A DNA stretch of 41,903 nucleotides from an uncultured Elioraea sp. (GCA_937928775.1 CALFVI010000052.1:1-41903); one strand, 5' to 3'. Positions 16,133 through 23,641 are shown, counted from the first letter of the stretch. Program-made: numbers and translations. Notes: generated by a model not told the origin, from the sequence alone.

Positions 16133-16840
16133 TCACCCACCGTTCGCTGCGTCTCCGACCGGTCGCGCCCGACGCTGCGCGAGTTCCGCCGTCAGCGCCT
16201 TGGCCTTGTCCGGCTCCATGCCCGCCAGGATCGGGGCCGCGATCCGTTCACGCATGCGCGCGACCAGTTCTATCAGCACAGACATTTCGAGTTCGTTGAA
16301 AATGCGGGCGGCATCACGCGGGCGCATCTGTTCGTAGATCCGAACCAATGCCCGCCATCCGGCCTCCTCCCGTTCGCGCGCAGCGCGGTCCTGCGCCTCT
16401 AGCGTGCGCTGCAGGGCGGCCACCTCCTCGATCCGGGCGGCGAGCCGACGTTCTGCCGCCAACACGAGAGCCTCGCGTTCTGCCAACGCACGCTCTCGTT
16501 CCTCAAGGGCGAGACGACGGCGCCGGAGGTCCTCGATCACGGCCATCTCGCTGAGACTCGCCCCCTCGGGAGCGGCGGGCCGCTCCGGGGCGGGAACGGC
16601 TCCAGCCGGAGGATCCGCAGACGGGGGCGAAGCTGGTGGACGCGCGGCATGCGCGACGGGAACCATCGGCAGACTGGGCGCGGCTTGAAGCGACCGATCG
16701 GGCTCAGCCGGACGGAGGACGAAGCCCACCACGCGAACAACAAGAAGCGAGGCGGCGGTGACGATGACAAACGGCAGCACCCGAAGACGGAAACCCGTTC
16801 GCAGCGCGGCACGACGATCGGCACAAGGGGCGCGCATCAT
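16133..16840 (-). CDS. MotE-like flagellar protein (MgtE-N-type domain)
   Basis: A 235-residue protein with an N-terminal membrane anchor (about 20-42), a Pro/Ala-rich segment (50-90), a charged coiled coil (about 100-165, rich in ALEERERALAEREAL) and a C-terminal helical domain containing YEQMRPRDAARIFNELEMSV and ILAGMEPDKAKALTAEL. The latter resembles the MgtE N-terminal/FliG-like fold seen in MotE, which chaperones the periplasmic motility protein MotC in Sinorhizobium. The ATG at 16840 overlaps the stop of the DUF6468 gene (ATGATG). A motor or stator accessory role is inferred from family and operon. Confidence 0.7.
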   Translation of the reverse strand: MMRAPCADRRAALRTGFRLRVLPFVIVTAASLLVVRVVGFVLRPAEPDRSLQAAPSLPMVPVAHAARPPASPPSADPPAGAVPAPERPAAPEGASLSEMAVIEDLRRRRLALEERERALAEREALVLAAERRLAARIEEVAALQRTLEAQDRAAREREEAGWRALVRIYEQMRPRDAARIFNELEMSVLIELVARMRERIAAPILAGMEPDKAKALTAELAQRRARPVGDAANGG

Positions 16841-17283
16841 CGGCCGAGCCTCAGCGCCTGCAGCAGATCACGCTCTGCCTGACTGCGAACGCGGGCCGTC
16901 TCCGCCGCCTCCAGGGCGGGTCGAAGCGGCGCCCGCGGTTCGCCTTGAACGAGCCCGCGCGCCTCGCGCACGCGAAGGTCGAGCCGATCAGCCAAGGTTT
17001 CCGCCCGCTCCGTCAGGTACTGCAGATCAGAGCGAAGACGCTCAGCCGACTCGATGCGGGCGGCGATCTGCGCGCCGGCATCCTCAGCCGCCGAACGGAG
17101 ACGAAGAATCGCCGTATCCGCCCGCGCTGTTGCATCGTTGAAGCCGGCGATGAAGGCTTCGAGCGCGGCATTGTCGCGACGCAGCACGCCCAAGCGACGT
17201 TCCAGCCGGATCGCATACCACAAGGTCACGGCGAGCAGCATCGCGAGCAGCACCTCCAGCGCCCATTGCAGGACGGTGATCAT
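16837..17283 (-). CDS. DUF6468 flagellar-operon protein
   Basis: A 148-residue protein with one N-terminal membrane helix (about 3-24) followed by a charged, helical cytoplasmic part (RLERRLGVLRRDNAALEAFIAGFNDATARAD, core LEAFIAGFNDATARAD; then a coiled coil to residue 110). This matches the alphaproteobacterial DUF6468 family, usually found beside fliM; its exact function is unknown to me. The frame is open to 17532, but the ATG at 17283 overlaps the fliM stop as TGATG and begins with the membrane helix. It is coupled on both sides, to fliM and the MotE-like gene. Confidence 0.75.
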   Translation of the reverse strand: MITVLQWALEVLLAMLLAVTLWYAIRLERRLGVLRRDNAALEAFIAGFNDATARADTAILRLRSAAEDAGAQIAARIESAERLRSDLQYLTERAETLADRLDLRVREARGLVQGEPRAPLRPALEAAETARVRSQAERDLLQALRLGR

Positions 17284-18374
17284 CAGCCCCGACCCTCCGT
17301 GAATCCACGACCATGCCGGCGCAAGAGATCGCGTTCGATCCCGATCGCGATCCGGCCGTTGCGCCGGCCCATGCGACCCTCGAACAACGCCACGCCACCG
17401 CAACGAAGGCTGACCAGACTGTCGGGAGTGGCGTTCAAAACCAGCCGACTGCCGACCTGCCAGGACAGGACCTGCGAGAGTTTCAGCCACTGCTCGTCGA
17501 GCACGGCGTCGATCTCGATCTCGGTCTCCCAAAGCTCCTCGGCGAGATGCGTTTCCCAGATCGAGTCGCGGCCAAACTTCTCGCCCATGAACTGCTGTAG
17601 CAACAGCTCGCGCACGGGCTCGAGCGTGGCGTAAGGCAGCAGAAGTTCCATCTTGCCGCCGCGATCCTCCATCTCCACCCTGAGCTTCGCCACCACGGCG
17701 GCGTTGGAGAGGCGAGAGACGACGGCGAAGCGCGGATTGGTCTCGAGCCGTTCGAAGCGGAAGTTGACCGGGCAGAGGGGATCGAAGGCCTGAGCGAGAT
17801 CGGCGAGCACAACATGAATGGTGCGCTCGATGAGCATGCGCTCGATCGTCGTGTAGGGACGCCCTTCAATGCGCATCGGTGCGGTGCCGCGCCGTCCGCC
17901 CAAAAGCACGTCGACGATGGAGTAGATCAACGCCGAGTCGACCATCATCAGACCGTAGTTGTCCCACTCCTCTGCCTTGAACACCGCGAGCATCGCTGGA
18001 AGGGGGATCGAATTGAGATAGTCGCCGAAACGGAGGCTCACGATGTTGTCGATCGAGACCTCAACGTTGTCGGAGGTGAAATTGCGCAAGGACGTGCTCA
18101 TGATCCGGACCAGCCGGTCGAACACGATCTCAAGCATCGGCAGGCGCTCGTAGGTGACGAGCCCCTGCGAAATGATGCGTTGCATCGCCGAGAGTTCGGC
18201 TTTCGCCGTTGGTCCAGCATCGAAGCCGAGCAGGCTATCGATCTCGGCCTGGTTGAGCACCCGCGTCGCATCCGGCGCGGCCGCACCAGCCGCGCGCCCG
18301 TCGCCGAGCGCCTCGCCCCAGGCAGCGGCGAGGGCTTCGTCGTCGGTCGGGGTGTTGTCGGAGGGCTCGCTCAT
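17283..18374 (-). CDS. fliM: Flagellar motor switch protein FliM
   Basis: C-ring protein of 363 residues that binds CheY-P and sets rotation direction. The N-terminal CheY-binding peptide is LNQAEIDSLLGFDAG (41-55). The CheC-like middle domain and the C-terminal SpoA-like domain (QVLSWQVGSRLVLNATPD, LFEGRMGRRNGRIAIGI) follow. I prefer the ATG at 18374, with GAGG nine bases upstream; a GTG at 18389 would overlap fliL. It lies between fliL and the DUF6468 gene in one operon with cheY and cheZ, its direct ligand and that ligand's phosphatase. Confidence 0.96.
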   Translation of the reverse strand: MSEPSDNTPTDDEALAAAWGEALGDGRAAGAAAPDATRVLNQAEIDSLLGFDAGPTAKAELSAMQRIISQGLVTYERLPMLEIVFDRLVRIMSTSLRNFTSDNVEVSIDNIVSLRFGDYLNSIPLPAMLAVFKAEEWDNYGLMMVDSALIYSIVDVLLGGRRGTAPMRIEGRPYTTIERMLIERTIHVVLADLAQAFDPLCPVNFRFERLETNPRFAVVSRLSNAAVVAKLRVEMEDRGGKMELLLPYATLEPVRELLLQQFMGEKFGRDSIWETHLAEELWETEIEIDAVLDEQWLKLSQVLSWQVGSRLVLNATPDSLVSLRCGGVALFEGRMGRRNGRIAIGIERDLLRRHGRGFTEGRG

Positions 18375-18385
18375 CGGCGGCAGCC

Positions 18386-18886
18386 TCACTGAACCAGCAT
18401 CTCGACGAACAACACGTCCGTCACCTGGGCGGGAGCGACGGCCAATGTCGCGCGCGCCATCAGCTCCTCGCGCAGACGGTGCATACCGGCAGAGCCGCGG
18501 AGCTCTTCAGGGCGGAGTTCGCGCAGGTAAGTGGTGAACAAGTCCTGCAGCCGGGGCAGGTTCGCCTGCACGTGCGGCAGGTCGCGCTCATCCGCGATTT
18601 CCAGCCGGATCGCGACCTTCAAGTAGGAGGGCCGCCGCCCCGCGGGCACGGAAAGGTTGACGATGATGTCGGGCATCGCGAACACCGCGCGCTTCGGCAC
18701 CGCCGGCGCCGCCTCCTCCGGCGCGGAGCTGAGACCAAGCAGATCGGACAGGATACCGGAGAACCACCCCCCCACCCCGGCAGCGACCAGAACCAGCGGG
18801 GCGGCGAACAGGATGAGCCTGCGCTTGCCAGCCCCGCCTGCTGCCTCGCCTCCCGCCGTTTCCTCCGCCGTTGCGCCAGACGCCAT
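18386..18886 (-). CDS. fliL: Flagellar basal body-associated protein FliL
   Basis: Inner-membrane protein around the stator, 166 residues from the ATG at 18886. It has a short cytoplasmic N-terminus, one transmembrane helix (about 23-45, RRLILFAAPLVLVAAGVGGWF) and a periplasmic domain with DIIVNLSVPAGRRPSYLKVAIRLEI (core VNLSVPAGRRPSYLKV) and a C-terminal VTDVLFVEMLVQ, as in FliL. Starts at 18940 (ATG) or 18949 (GTG) are possible, but they leave too little room after the CtrA-like box at 18956-18970. It is first in the fliL-fliM-DUF6468-motE-cheY-cheZ-TPR operon. Confidence 0.92.
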   Translation of the reverse strand: MASGATAEETAGGEAAGGAGKRRLILFAAPLVLVAAGVGGWFSGILSDLLGLSSAPEEAAPAVPKRAVFAMPDIIVNLSVPAGRRPSYLKVAIRLEIADERDLPHVQANLPRLQDLFTTYLRELRPEELRGSAGMHRLREELMARATLAVAPAQVTDVLFVEMLVQ

Positions 18887-18955
18887 GCGCCCAACCCCGT
18901 TCGCCCGACCGGCCGCCCTGCGCGCGACCGCGACATGCATGTGCACCACGGTCGG

Positions 18956-18970
18956 TTAAGGAAGGCTGAA
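18956..18970. promoter_or_regulatory. Near-consensus CtrA box 3 (fliL / flgF intergenic)
   Basis: TTAAGGAAGGCTGAA fits TTAA-N7-TTAA with exact spacing and one mismatch (TGAA). It lies 70 bases upstream of the chosen fliL start. fliL and fliM are CtrA targets in Caulobacter, so the location is biologically sensible. Confidence 0.5.
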
Positions 18971-19005
18971 GCTCGCGCCCAGGGTTGGTCAGACGGCCGC
19001 CTTTG

Positions 19006-19014
19006 CCCGGCAGG
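19006..19014 (+). promoter_or_regulatory. CCCGGCAGG element upstream of the flgF sigma-54 promoter
   Basis: CCCGGCAGG lies about 65 bases upstream of the flgF -24 box, the usual distance for an enhancer of a sigma-54 activator. The same 9-mer occurs twice upstream of the flgI sigma-54 promoter. It resembles, from memory, FlbD ftr sites of Caulobacter; I could not check this. Confidence 0.4.
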
Positions 19015-19074
19015 GTTTGCCCGCCTGGAGGGGCGCCTTGCGGGAAAAGGCCCGCTTGGCGCACCGCCTTGTCC

Positions 19075-19090
19075 TGGCACGAGCATTGCT
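19075..19090 (+). promoter_or_regulatory. Sigma-54 promoter for the flgF-flgG-flgA-flgH operon
   Basis: TGGCACGAGCATTGCT is a perfect match to the -24/-12 consensus TGGCACG-N4-TTGCW. The invariant GG is at 19076-19077 and GC at 19088-19089. Transcription would start near 19100, leaving a leader of about 40 bases before the flgF ATG at 19141. Confidence 0.88.
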
Positions 19091-19140
19091 CAGCGGGTGG
19101 CGAGAACAGTGCCGAGAACAACCGCAACGGCAATTACGCG

Positions 19141-19881
19141 ATGGACACCACCACCTATGTCGCCCTCTCCCGCCTCGTCGCCCTGCAGCGACAGACGGAG
19201 ATGACGGCCCACAACATCGCCAACGCCAACACCCCCGGCTTCAAGGCCTCGCGCATGCTGTTTAGCGATTACCTCGTCACCCAGCACCGTGTGATGCAGC
19301 CAATCAGCGCCCGCCCCGTTCAGTTCGTGCAGGACCGCGGCACGCATCGCAACTTCGCGCCGGGTGCGATGCAGAAGACGGAAAACCCACTCGACATCGC
19401 GCTCGGCGCCGAGGGATTCCTCGTCTTTGCCACAGACCGCGGCGAACGCTATGGCCGCAACGGTCGCCTCGCCATCGACCCCGACGGGCGTCTCGTCGGC
19501 ACGGACGGCTCACCCGTATTGTCTGATGCAGGTGCTCCCATCGTCGTCGCCGCGACCGATGCGCGCATCGCCATCTCCCCCGACGGCACGGTGAGCACCG
19601 AAAACGGCCCGATCGGACGCCTCCGCGTCGTCCGCTTCGACAATCCGCAGGCGCTAAAGGCGGAAGGGGCCAATCTCTACGCCACGGAGGAGGCCCCCCT
19701 GCCGGTGGCTGAGCCGAAGATCGCGCAAGGCATGGTGGAGAATGCCGACGTCGAGCCCGTGGTCGAGCTCGTCACGCTGATGGCGCAGCTGCGCGAATTC
19801 CAGTTCACCACCCAGCTCGTCGAGCAGGAGGGCGAACGCCGCACCCAGGCGATCGAGCGGCTGACACGCCGCAGAAGCTGA
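19141..19881 (+). CDS. flgF: Flagellar basal-body rod protein FlgF
   Basis: Distal/proximal rod junction subunit, 246 residues. The N-terminal rod motif is TAHNIANANTPGFKASRMLF (20-39 approx.), the central D1-like region contains GAEGFLVFATDRGERYGRNG, and the C-terminal helix ends NADVEPVVELVTLMAQLREFQF (core VELVTLMAQLREFQ). The ATG at 19141 lacks a strong ribosome-binding site, although the upstream sigma-54 promoter is excellent. It leads flgF-flgG-flgA-flgH, a standard alphaproteobacterial order, with flgG 22 bases downstream. Confidence 0.93.
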   Translation: MDTTTYVALSRLVALQRQTEMTAHNIANANTPGFKASRMLFSDYLVTQHRVMQPISARPVQFVQDRGTHRNFAPGAMQKTENPLDIALGAEGFLVFATDRGERYGRNGRLAIDPDGRLVGTDGSPVLSDAGAPIVVAATDARIAISPDGTVSTENGPIGRLRVVRFDNPQALKAEGANLYATEEAPLPVAEPKIAQGMVENADVEPVVELVTLMAQLREFQFTTQLVEQEGERRTQAIERLTRRRS

Positions 19882-19903
19882 CCCCGCAGGAGACTGACCA
19901 CCC

Positions 19904-20689
19904 ATGCGCTCCCTTCACATCGCCGCCACCGGAATGCTCGCCCAGCAGACCAACGTGGAGGTAATCTCCAACAACATCGCCAACATGAACACGACTGGCT
20001 TCAAGCGCCGGCGTGCCGAGTTCCAGGATCTGATCTACCAAACCCTGCGCCGGGTCGGCTCGACGAGTTCCGATACCGGAACCATCGTGCCAGCCGGCGT
20101 GCAGCTGGGCTTAGGCGTGAAGACCGCCGCCGTGTACCGAATCCACGAACAGGGCAACCTGCAGAACACGGAGAACCGCTTCGATCTCGCGATCCGCGGT
20201 CCGGGCTATTTCCGCATCGAACTGCCGAACGGTGAGGAGGCCTACACGCGTGACGGCACCTTCGGCCTCTCCCCGCAGGGCGAGATCGTCACCGCCGACG
20301 GGTTCCGGCTGCTCCCCGGCGTGGTGATCCCGCAGGCGGCGCGCGATGTGACGATCAACGCCAACGGCGAAGTGCTGGTAAAGCTGGATGGGCAGATCGC
20401 GCCACAGAATGTCGGCCAGATCACGCTCGCCATCTTCGCCAACGAAGCGGGGCTCGAGGCGATCGGCGACAACCTCCTGCTCGAAACACCGGCCTCGGGC
20501 GCGCCGCAGGTCGGCGTGCCCGGTTCGCCTGGCTTCGGCAACGTGCTGCAGGGCTTCATCGAGACCTCCAACGTCAATGTCGTCTCCGAAATCACGGCGC
20601 TGATCACCGCCCAGCGCGCCTATGAGATGAACTCGAAGGTGATCACTGCCTCGGACGAGATGCTCGCCACCCTCACCCGCCTGCGTTGA
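19904..20689 (+). CDS. flgG: Flagellar distal rod protein FlgG
   Basis: Distal rod subunit, 261 residues, the standard length. The N-terminus MRSLHIAATGMLAQQTNVEV is followed by NNIANMNTTGFKRRRAEFQDLIYQ, whose core NNIANMNTTGFKRRRAEF is the FlgG signature. The C-terminal EITALITAQRAYEMNSKVI is the matching helix. The ATG at 19904 has AGGAG upstream. The stop is nine bases before the preferred flgA ATG, so flgA translation is probably linked. Confidence 0.97.
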   Translation: MRSLHIAATGMLAQQTNVEVISNNIANMNTTGFKRRRAEFQDLIYQTLRRVGSTSSDTGTIVPAGVQLGLGVKTAAVYRIHEQGNLQNTENRFDLAIRGPGYFRIELPNGEEAYTRDGTFGLSPQGEIVTADGFRLLPGVVIPQAARDVTINANGEVLVKLDGQIAPQNVGQITLAIFANEAGLEAIGDNLLLETPASGAPQVGVPGSPGFGNVLQGFIETSNVNVVSEITALITAQRAYEMNSKVITASDEMLATLTRLR

Positions 20690-20697
20690 GGCCCGTC

Positions 20698-21669
20698 ATG
20701 CGCACCATGCTGGTCGTCCTCTCCCTCTCTTTGCCCATCGCCACCCCCGTTCAGGCGGCCGAGGTGGTGGCGCGCGCCCATGCAGAAGTGTCGGGGCCCA
20801 CCGTCCGAGTCATGGATCTGTTCGAGGGCGCAGGTGCCGCCGGCCAGCGCGCGCTCGGTCCCGCGCCGGCACCGGGCAGCCGCTACGTGGTGCCGCCACA
20901 GCAGCTCGCCGCCATCGCCCGCGCGCAAGGGCTGCGCTTCGCCGGCGGTGGGCCGACCGTGGTGGAGCGCCCGGGCCGGGTTTTACCACGCGAGGCGGTG
21001 CTGGCGGCACTGCGCGACGCGCTCGGCCTCGAGCGCGAGCGGGAGGTCGAAGTCGCCCCCTTCGCCCCGCCCATGGTGCCGCTGGCCACCGAACTTAGGG
21101 TGGTCGCCGAGGACGTGCAGGTCGACCCGTCGACAGGGCGATTTGCCGCCACTTTGGCTGCCCTCGCCGAGGGCGAGCCGCCGGTGCGTGTACGCGTCAT
21201 TGGGCGTGTTGCCGCACGAACCATCACCGTGCCAGTGGCGGTGCGCCGCCTCGCGCCCGGAGCGACCATCGCCGCGACCGACCTGCGCCAGGTCGCCCTG
21301 CCGATCGACCGCGTGCCTGAGGACGCGATCGTCGATGAGGCACGCCTGCGCGGGCGCGTGGTGCAGCGCACGATCGCCGCCGGGGCGCCGATCCTGGCTG
21401 CCGATCTCGGTGGGCGGGCTGTCGTTGCCCGCAACAGCGCGGTGACGATGAGCGTCTCGCTGCCGGGCCTCGTGGTCACGGCACAGGGGCGCGCGCTCGA
21501 AGACGGGGCCCCGGGCGACGTGATCCAGGTGATGAACCTCGCCAGCCGGGCGATCGTCGAAGCGAAAGTGGTCGGTCCCGGCCAGGTCGCTGTTGCACCG
21601 GGGTCGCTCCCCGTTGCGCGCCCCGCTTCTCCCCATCGTCCACAGCAACGAGCGGAGCTTGCCCGATGA
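20698..21669 (+). CDS. flgA: Flagella basal body P-ring formation protein FlgA
   Basis: Periplasmic chaperone for P-ring (FlgI) assembly, 323 residues. A signal peptide (about 1-21, ending PVQAAE) precedes an N-terminal domain. The C-terminal SAF/FlgA domain contains VAVRRLAPGATIAATDLRQV and GRVVQRTIAAGAPILAADL, then the typical end GDVIQVMNLASRAIVEAKVVGPGQVAV (core IQVMNLASRAIVEAKVVG). A start at the second Met (20707) is possible. The stop overlaps the flgH start as ATGA at 21666-21669. Confidence 0.92.
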   Translation: MRTMLVVLSLSLPIATPVQAAEVVARAHAEVSGPTVRVMDLFEGAGAAGQRALGPAPAPGSRYVVPPQQLAAIARAQGLRFAGGGPTVVERPGRVLPREAVLAALRDALGLEREREVEVAPFAPPMVPLATELRVVAEDVQVDPSTGRFAATLAALAEGEPPVRVRVIGRVAARTITVPVAVRRLAPGATIAATDLRQVALPIDRVPEDAIVDEARLRGRVVQRTIAAGAPILAADLGGRAVVARNSAVTMSVSLPGLVVTAQGRALEDGAPGDVIQVMNLASRAIVEAKVVGPGQVAVAPGSLPVARPASPHRPQQRAELAR

Positions 21670-22406
21670 TCGGCCCCCGTCTTGTGCTCCTCGTCTCGGC
21701 CCTCGTCCTCGCCGGCTGCAACGCGCCGCAGCGCCTCGCCGAGATCGGGCGCGGCCCGCAGCTCTCGGCGATCGAAAACCCGACCGCGCGGCCAGATTGG
21801 CGCCCGGTCTCGATGCCAATGCCGGCACCGCAGGAGCCGCTGCGCACTGCCAACAGCCTCTGGCGGCCGGGGGCGCGCGCCTTCTTCAAGGACCAGCGCG
21901 CGGCGCAGGTGGGCGATATTGTCACCGTGCTCGTCTCCATCCGCGACGAGGCACAGCTTGAGAACAGCTCGACGCGGAGCCGAAACAACGGCGAAGCGAT
22001 GGGGCTGCCCTCCCTCCTCGGCCTCGAATCGAGCCTGACCAGGATTCTCCCCAACACGGTCAATCCGGCCGAACTCGTGCGCGCGAACTCGACCGGCAGC
22101 TCGAGCGGATCGGGCAAGATCGACCGCAGCGAGACCGTGACCCTGCGCGTGGCGGCCGTCGTCACCCAGGTCCTGCCGAACGGCAACCTGGCTCTTGCCG
22201 GCCGCCAAGAGGTGCGGGTGAACAACGAGCTGCGCGAGCTCGCCATCCAAGGCGTGATCCGGCCGCAGGATATCGCCTCCGACAATACAGTGCGCCACGA
22301 CCGCATGGCGGAAGCCCGCATCGCCTACGGCGGGCGCGGCATCCTCAGCGACGTGCAACAGCCGCGCTACGGCCAGCAGCTGCTCGATATCATCCTGCCG
22401 TTCTGA
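21666..22406 (+). CDS. flgH: Flagellar L-ring protein FlgH
   Basis: Outer-membrane lipoprotein forming the L ring, 246 residues. The signal peptide ends in a lipobox LAGC (Cys18). Family stretches include SLWRPGARAFFKDQRAAQVGDIVTV, core RAFFKDQRAAQVGDIVTV, NGNLALAGRQEVRVNNE and the C-terminal GRGILSDVQQPRYGQQLLDIILPF, core DVQQPRYGQQLLDI. The ATG overlaps flgA. It is last in the flgF operon and convergent with dksA over 127 bases in which I see nothing distinctive. Confidence 0.96.
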   Translation: MIGPRLVLLVSALVLAGCNAPQRLAEIGRGPQLSAIENPTARPDWRPVSMPMPAPQEPLRTANSLWRPGARAFFKDQRAAQVGDIVTVLVSIRDEAQLENSSTRSRNNGEAMGLPSLLGLESSLTRILPNTVNPAELVRANSTGSSSGSGKIDRSETVTLRVAAVVTQVLPNGNLALAGRQEVRVNNELRELAIQGVIRPQDIASDNTVRHDRMAEARIAYGGRGILSDVQQPRYGQQLLDIILPF

Positions 22407-22533
22407 GCAGAGGGGCTGGCAGGCACTGCGCGGGGCGACTGGGCGTGCGGAGCGGCCGTGTCGCCGCTGGTGCGCTCACCCTGAGCTGCAACAGCGGCGG
22501 CGGCACCGGGATGAGCGCGACGCGGATGCGCGA

Positions 22534-22950
22534 TCAATCGTCGCGGTGAGTCTTCTCCATCCGCTCGTGGCGCTCCTGCGCCTCGATGGAAAGGGTGGCG
22601 ATGGGCCGCGCCTCGAGCCGACGCAGGCTGATCGGCTCGCCGGTCTCCTCGCAGTAGCCGTAGGTGCCGTTCTCGATCCGCTCCAGCGCAGCGTCGATCT
22701 TAGCGATCAGCTTGCGCGCACGGTCGCGCGTGCGCAGCTCCAGCGCACGGTCTGTCTCGATCGAGGCGCGATCGGTCAGATCAGGCTCTTGCAGACCGCC
22801 GTTCTGCAGGCTGGAAAGTGTTTCGTCGGCCTCGCGCAGAAGTTCAGCCCGCCACCGCAACAACTTCTGTCGGAAGTACTCGAGCTGCATCGGATTCATG
22901 AACTCTTCGTCTTCCGAGGGGCGATAGTCCGGTGGCAACGTGACGATCAT
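22534..22950 (-). CDS. dksA: DksA/TraR-family RNA polymerase-binding transcription factor
   Basis: Secondary-channel regulator that modulates rRNA and stress transcription, usually with ppGpp. It is 138 residues: an N-terminal segment (PMQLEYFRQKLLRWRAELL), a coiled-coil body and a C-terminal globular region with GTYGYCEETGEPISLRRLEA and RPIATLSIEAQERHE. The tip motif contains DRASIETDRALELR. Only the first of the four zinc-finger cysteines of E. coli DksA remains, at YCEETG; the other positions are T, S and A, as in zinc-independent DksA proteins. The ATG at 22950 follows a good sigma-70 promoter (23003-23031). Confidence 0.92.
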   Translation of the reverse strand: MIVTLPPDYRPSEDEEFMNPMQLEYFRQKLLRWRAELLREADETLSSLQNGGLQEPDLTDRASIETDRALELRTRDRARKLIAKIDAALERIENGTYGYCEETGEPISLRRLEARPIATLSIEAQERHERMEKTHRDD

Positions 22951-23002
22951 CTCTCAGTCCTGTGCGCAGCAGACGGGCCCAAGATGGGGCAAAGCCGGGC
23001 GG

Positions 23003-23031
23003 ACTATACTCACGGCCCCCCGCCCCGCCAA
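23003..23031 (-). promoter_or_regulatory. Sigma-70 promoter for dksA
   Basis: On the minus strand TTGGCG (23031-23026) is separated by exactly 17 bases from TATAGT (23008-23003), close to TTGACA-N17-TATAAT. Transcription would start near 22996 and give a leader of about 46 bases before the dksA ATG. Confidence 0.7.
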
Positions 23032-23046
23032 GCCGCCCTGCCTCCA

Positions 23047-23075
23047 CGCAAGTCATTGCAAATCAGCGACTTGCG
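23047..23075. repeat. Inverted repeat between fliX and dksA
   Basis: Perfect arms CGCAAGTC (23047-23054) and GACTTGCG (23068-23075) have a 13-base loop, immediately after the fliX stop and just upstream of the dksA -35 box. It could act as a fliX terminator (no T-run follows), an operator for dksA, or a stabilising 3' stem. Confidence 0.45.
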
Positions 23076-23077
23076 CG

Positions 23078-23503
23078 TCAGTCCCCGGACCGGCGTACCC
23101 GCTCAAGGCGAGCAAGCTCCACCGCCGCCCGCACCTCGACCTCAGCCGCGATCGCAGCAAGCCGTGGATCCGCTGCCTGCTCCTCCTCGCGCGCGAGGCT
23201 GGCGAGGGCGGCAAGCCGCGATTCGGAGAGCCGCCCGCTGAGCAGGCCGAGCTGAATCGCGCTGAGCTCGTCGAGCATCGCCTCCGCCCGCCGCTTCGCC
23301 CGCGCATCGCGCTCCGCCGCCTCGAGGCTCTCCTGCACGGCAAGAAGGGAGGGCGCGATGCTCACCCCCTCGACCGGTGCGGCATCTTTGGCCTCCTCCA
23401 CCCCCGTCTCGACGGCGACGCGAAACCGTCCGCCGGCGGCGCTTCGTCCGACCGGCCGAGCCAACGGCAGAGGCGGCGAACCAAGCCCGACGATCTTCAC
23501 CAT
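23078..23503 (-). CDS. fliX: Flagellar assembly regulator FliX
   Basis: A 141-residue alphaproteobacterial protein; in Caulobacter FliX couples basal-body assembly to FlbD and sigma-54 activity. It has the short conserved N-terminus MVKIVGLG, a Pro/Ala-rich low-complexity segment, then a helical domain LLAVQESLEAAERDARAKRR, AEAMLDELSAIQLGLLSGRLSE and a tail EVEVRAAVELARLERVR. The frame is open to 23812, but the ATG at 23503 has GGAAGGGG upstream and gives the normal length. It is divergent from flgI, sharing a 205-base regulatory region. Confidence 0.9.
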   Translation of the reverse strand: MVKIVGLGSPPLPLARPVGRSAAGGRFRVAVETGVEEAKDAAPVEGVSIAPSLLAVQESLEAAERDARAKRRAEAMLDELSAIQLGLLSGRLSESRLAALASLAREEEQAADPRLAAIAAEVEVRAAVELARLERVRRSGD

Positions 23504-23528
23504 GCGATCGACCCCTTCCGATCCAGCG

Positions 23529-23552
23529 ACCCGGCAGGAAACCCGGCAGGAA
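23529..23552 (+). promoter_or_regulatory. Tandem CCCGGCAGG elements upstream of flgI
   Basis: The 12-base unit ACCCGGCAGGAA occurs twice back to back (23529-23540, 23541-23552), followed by CCGGCGCT. The elements lie about 90-115 bases upstream of the flgI sigma-54 -24 box, and the core 9-mer recurs upstream of flgF (19006-19014). They are candidate enhancer sites for a sigma-54 activator such as FlbD. Confidence 0.45.
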
Positions 23553-23562
23553 CCGGCGCTGC

Positions 23563-23577
23563 CGGCAAAATTTGCCG
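23563..23577. promoter_or_regulatory. Palindrome CGGCAAA-A-TTTGCCG in the fliX-flgI intergenic region
   Basis: A perfect 7-base inverted repeat with a one-base centre, too tight to form an RNA hairpin and so more likely a DNA-binding site. It lies between the tandem CCCGGCAGG elements and the flgI promoter, and shares CGGCAA/TTGCCG arms with the flgB-flgC inverted repeat. Confidence 0.4.
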
Positions 23578-23641
23578 CCTCTGCCGCCGCCCGCCCCGGG
23601 CGAAACTGGCAGCAGCAGGCAGACCAGCAACGCCATAGTCC

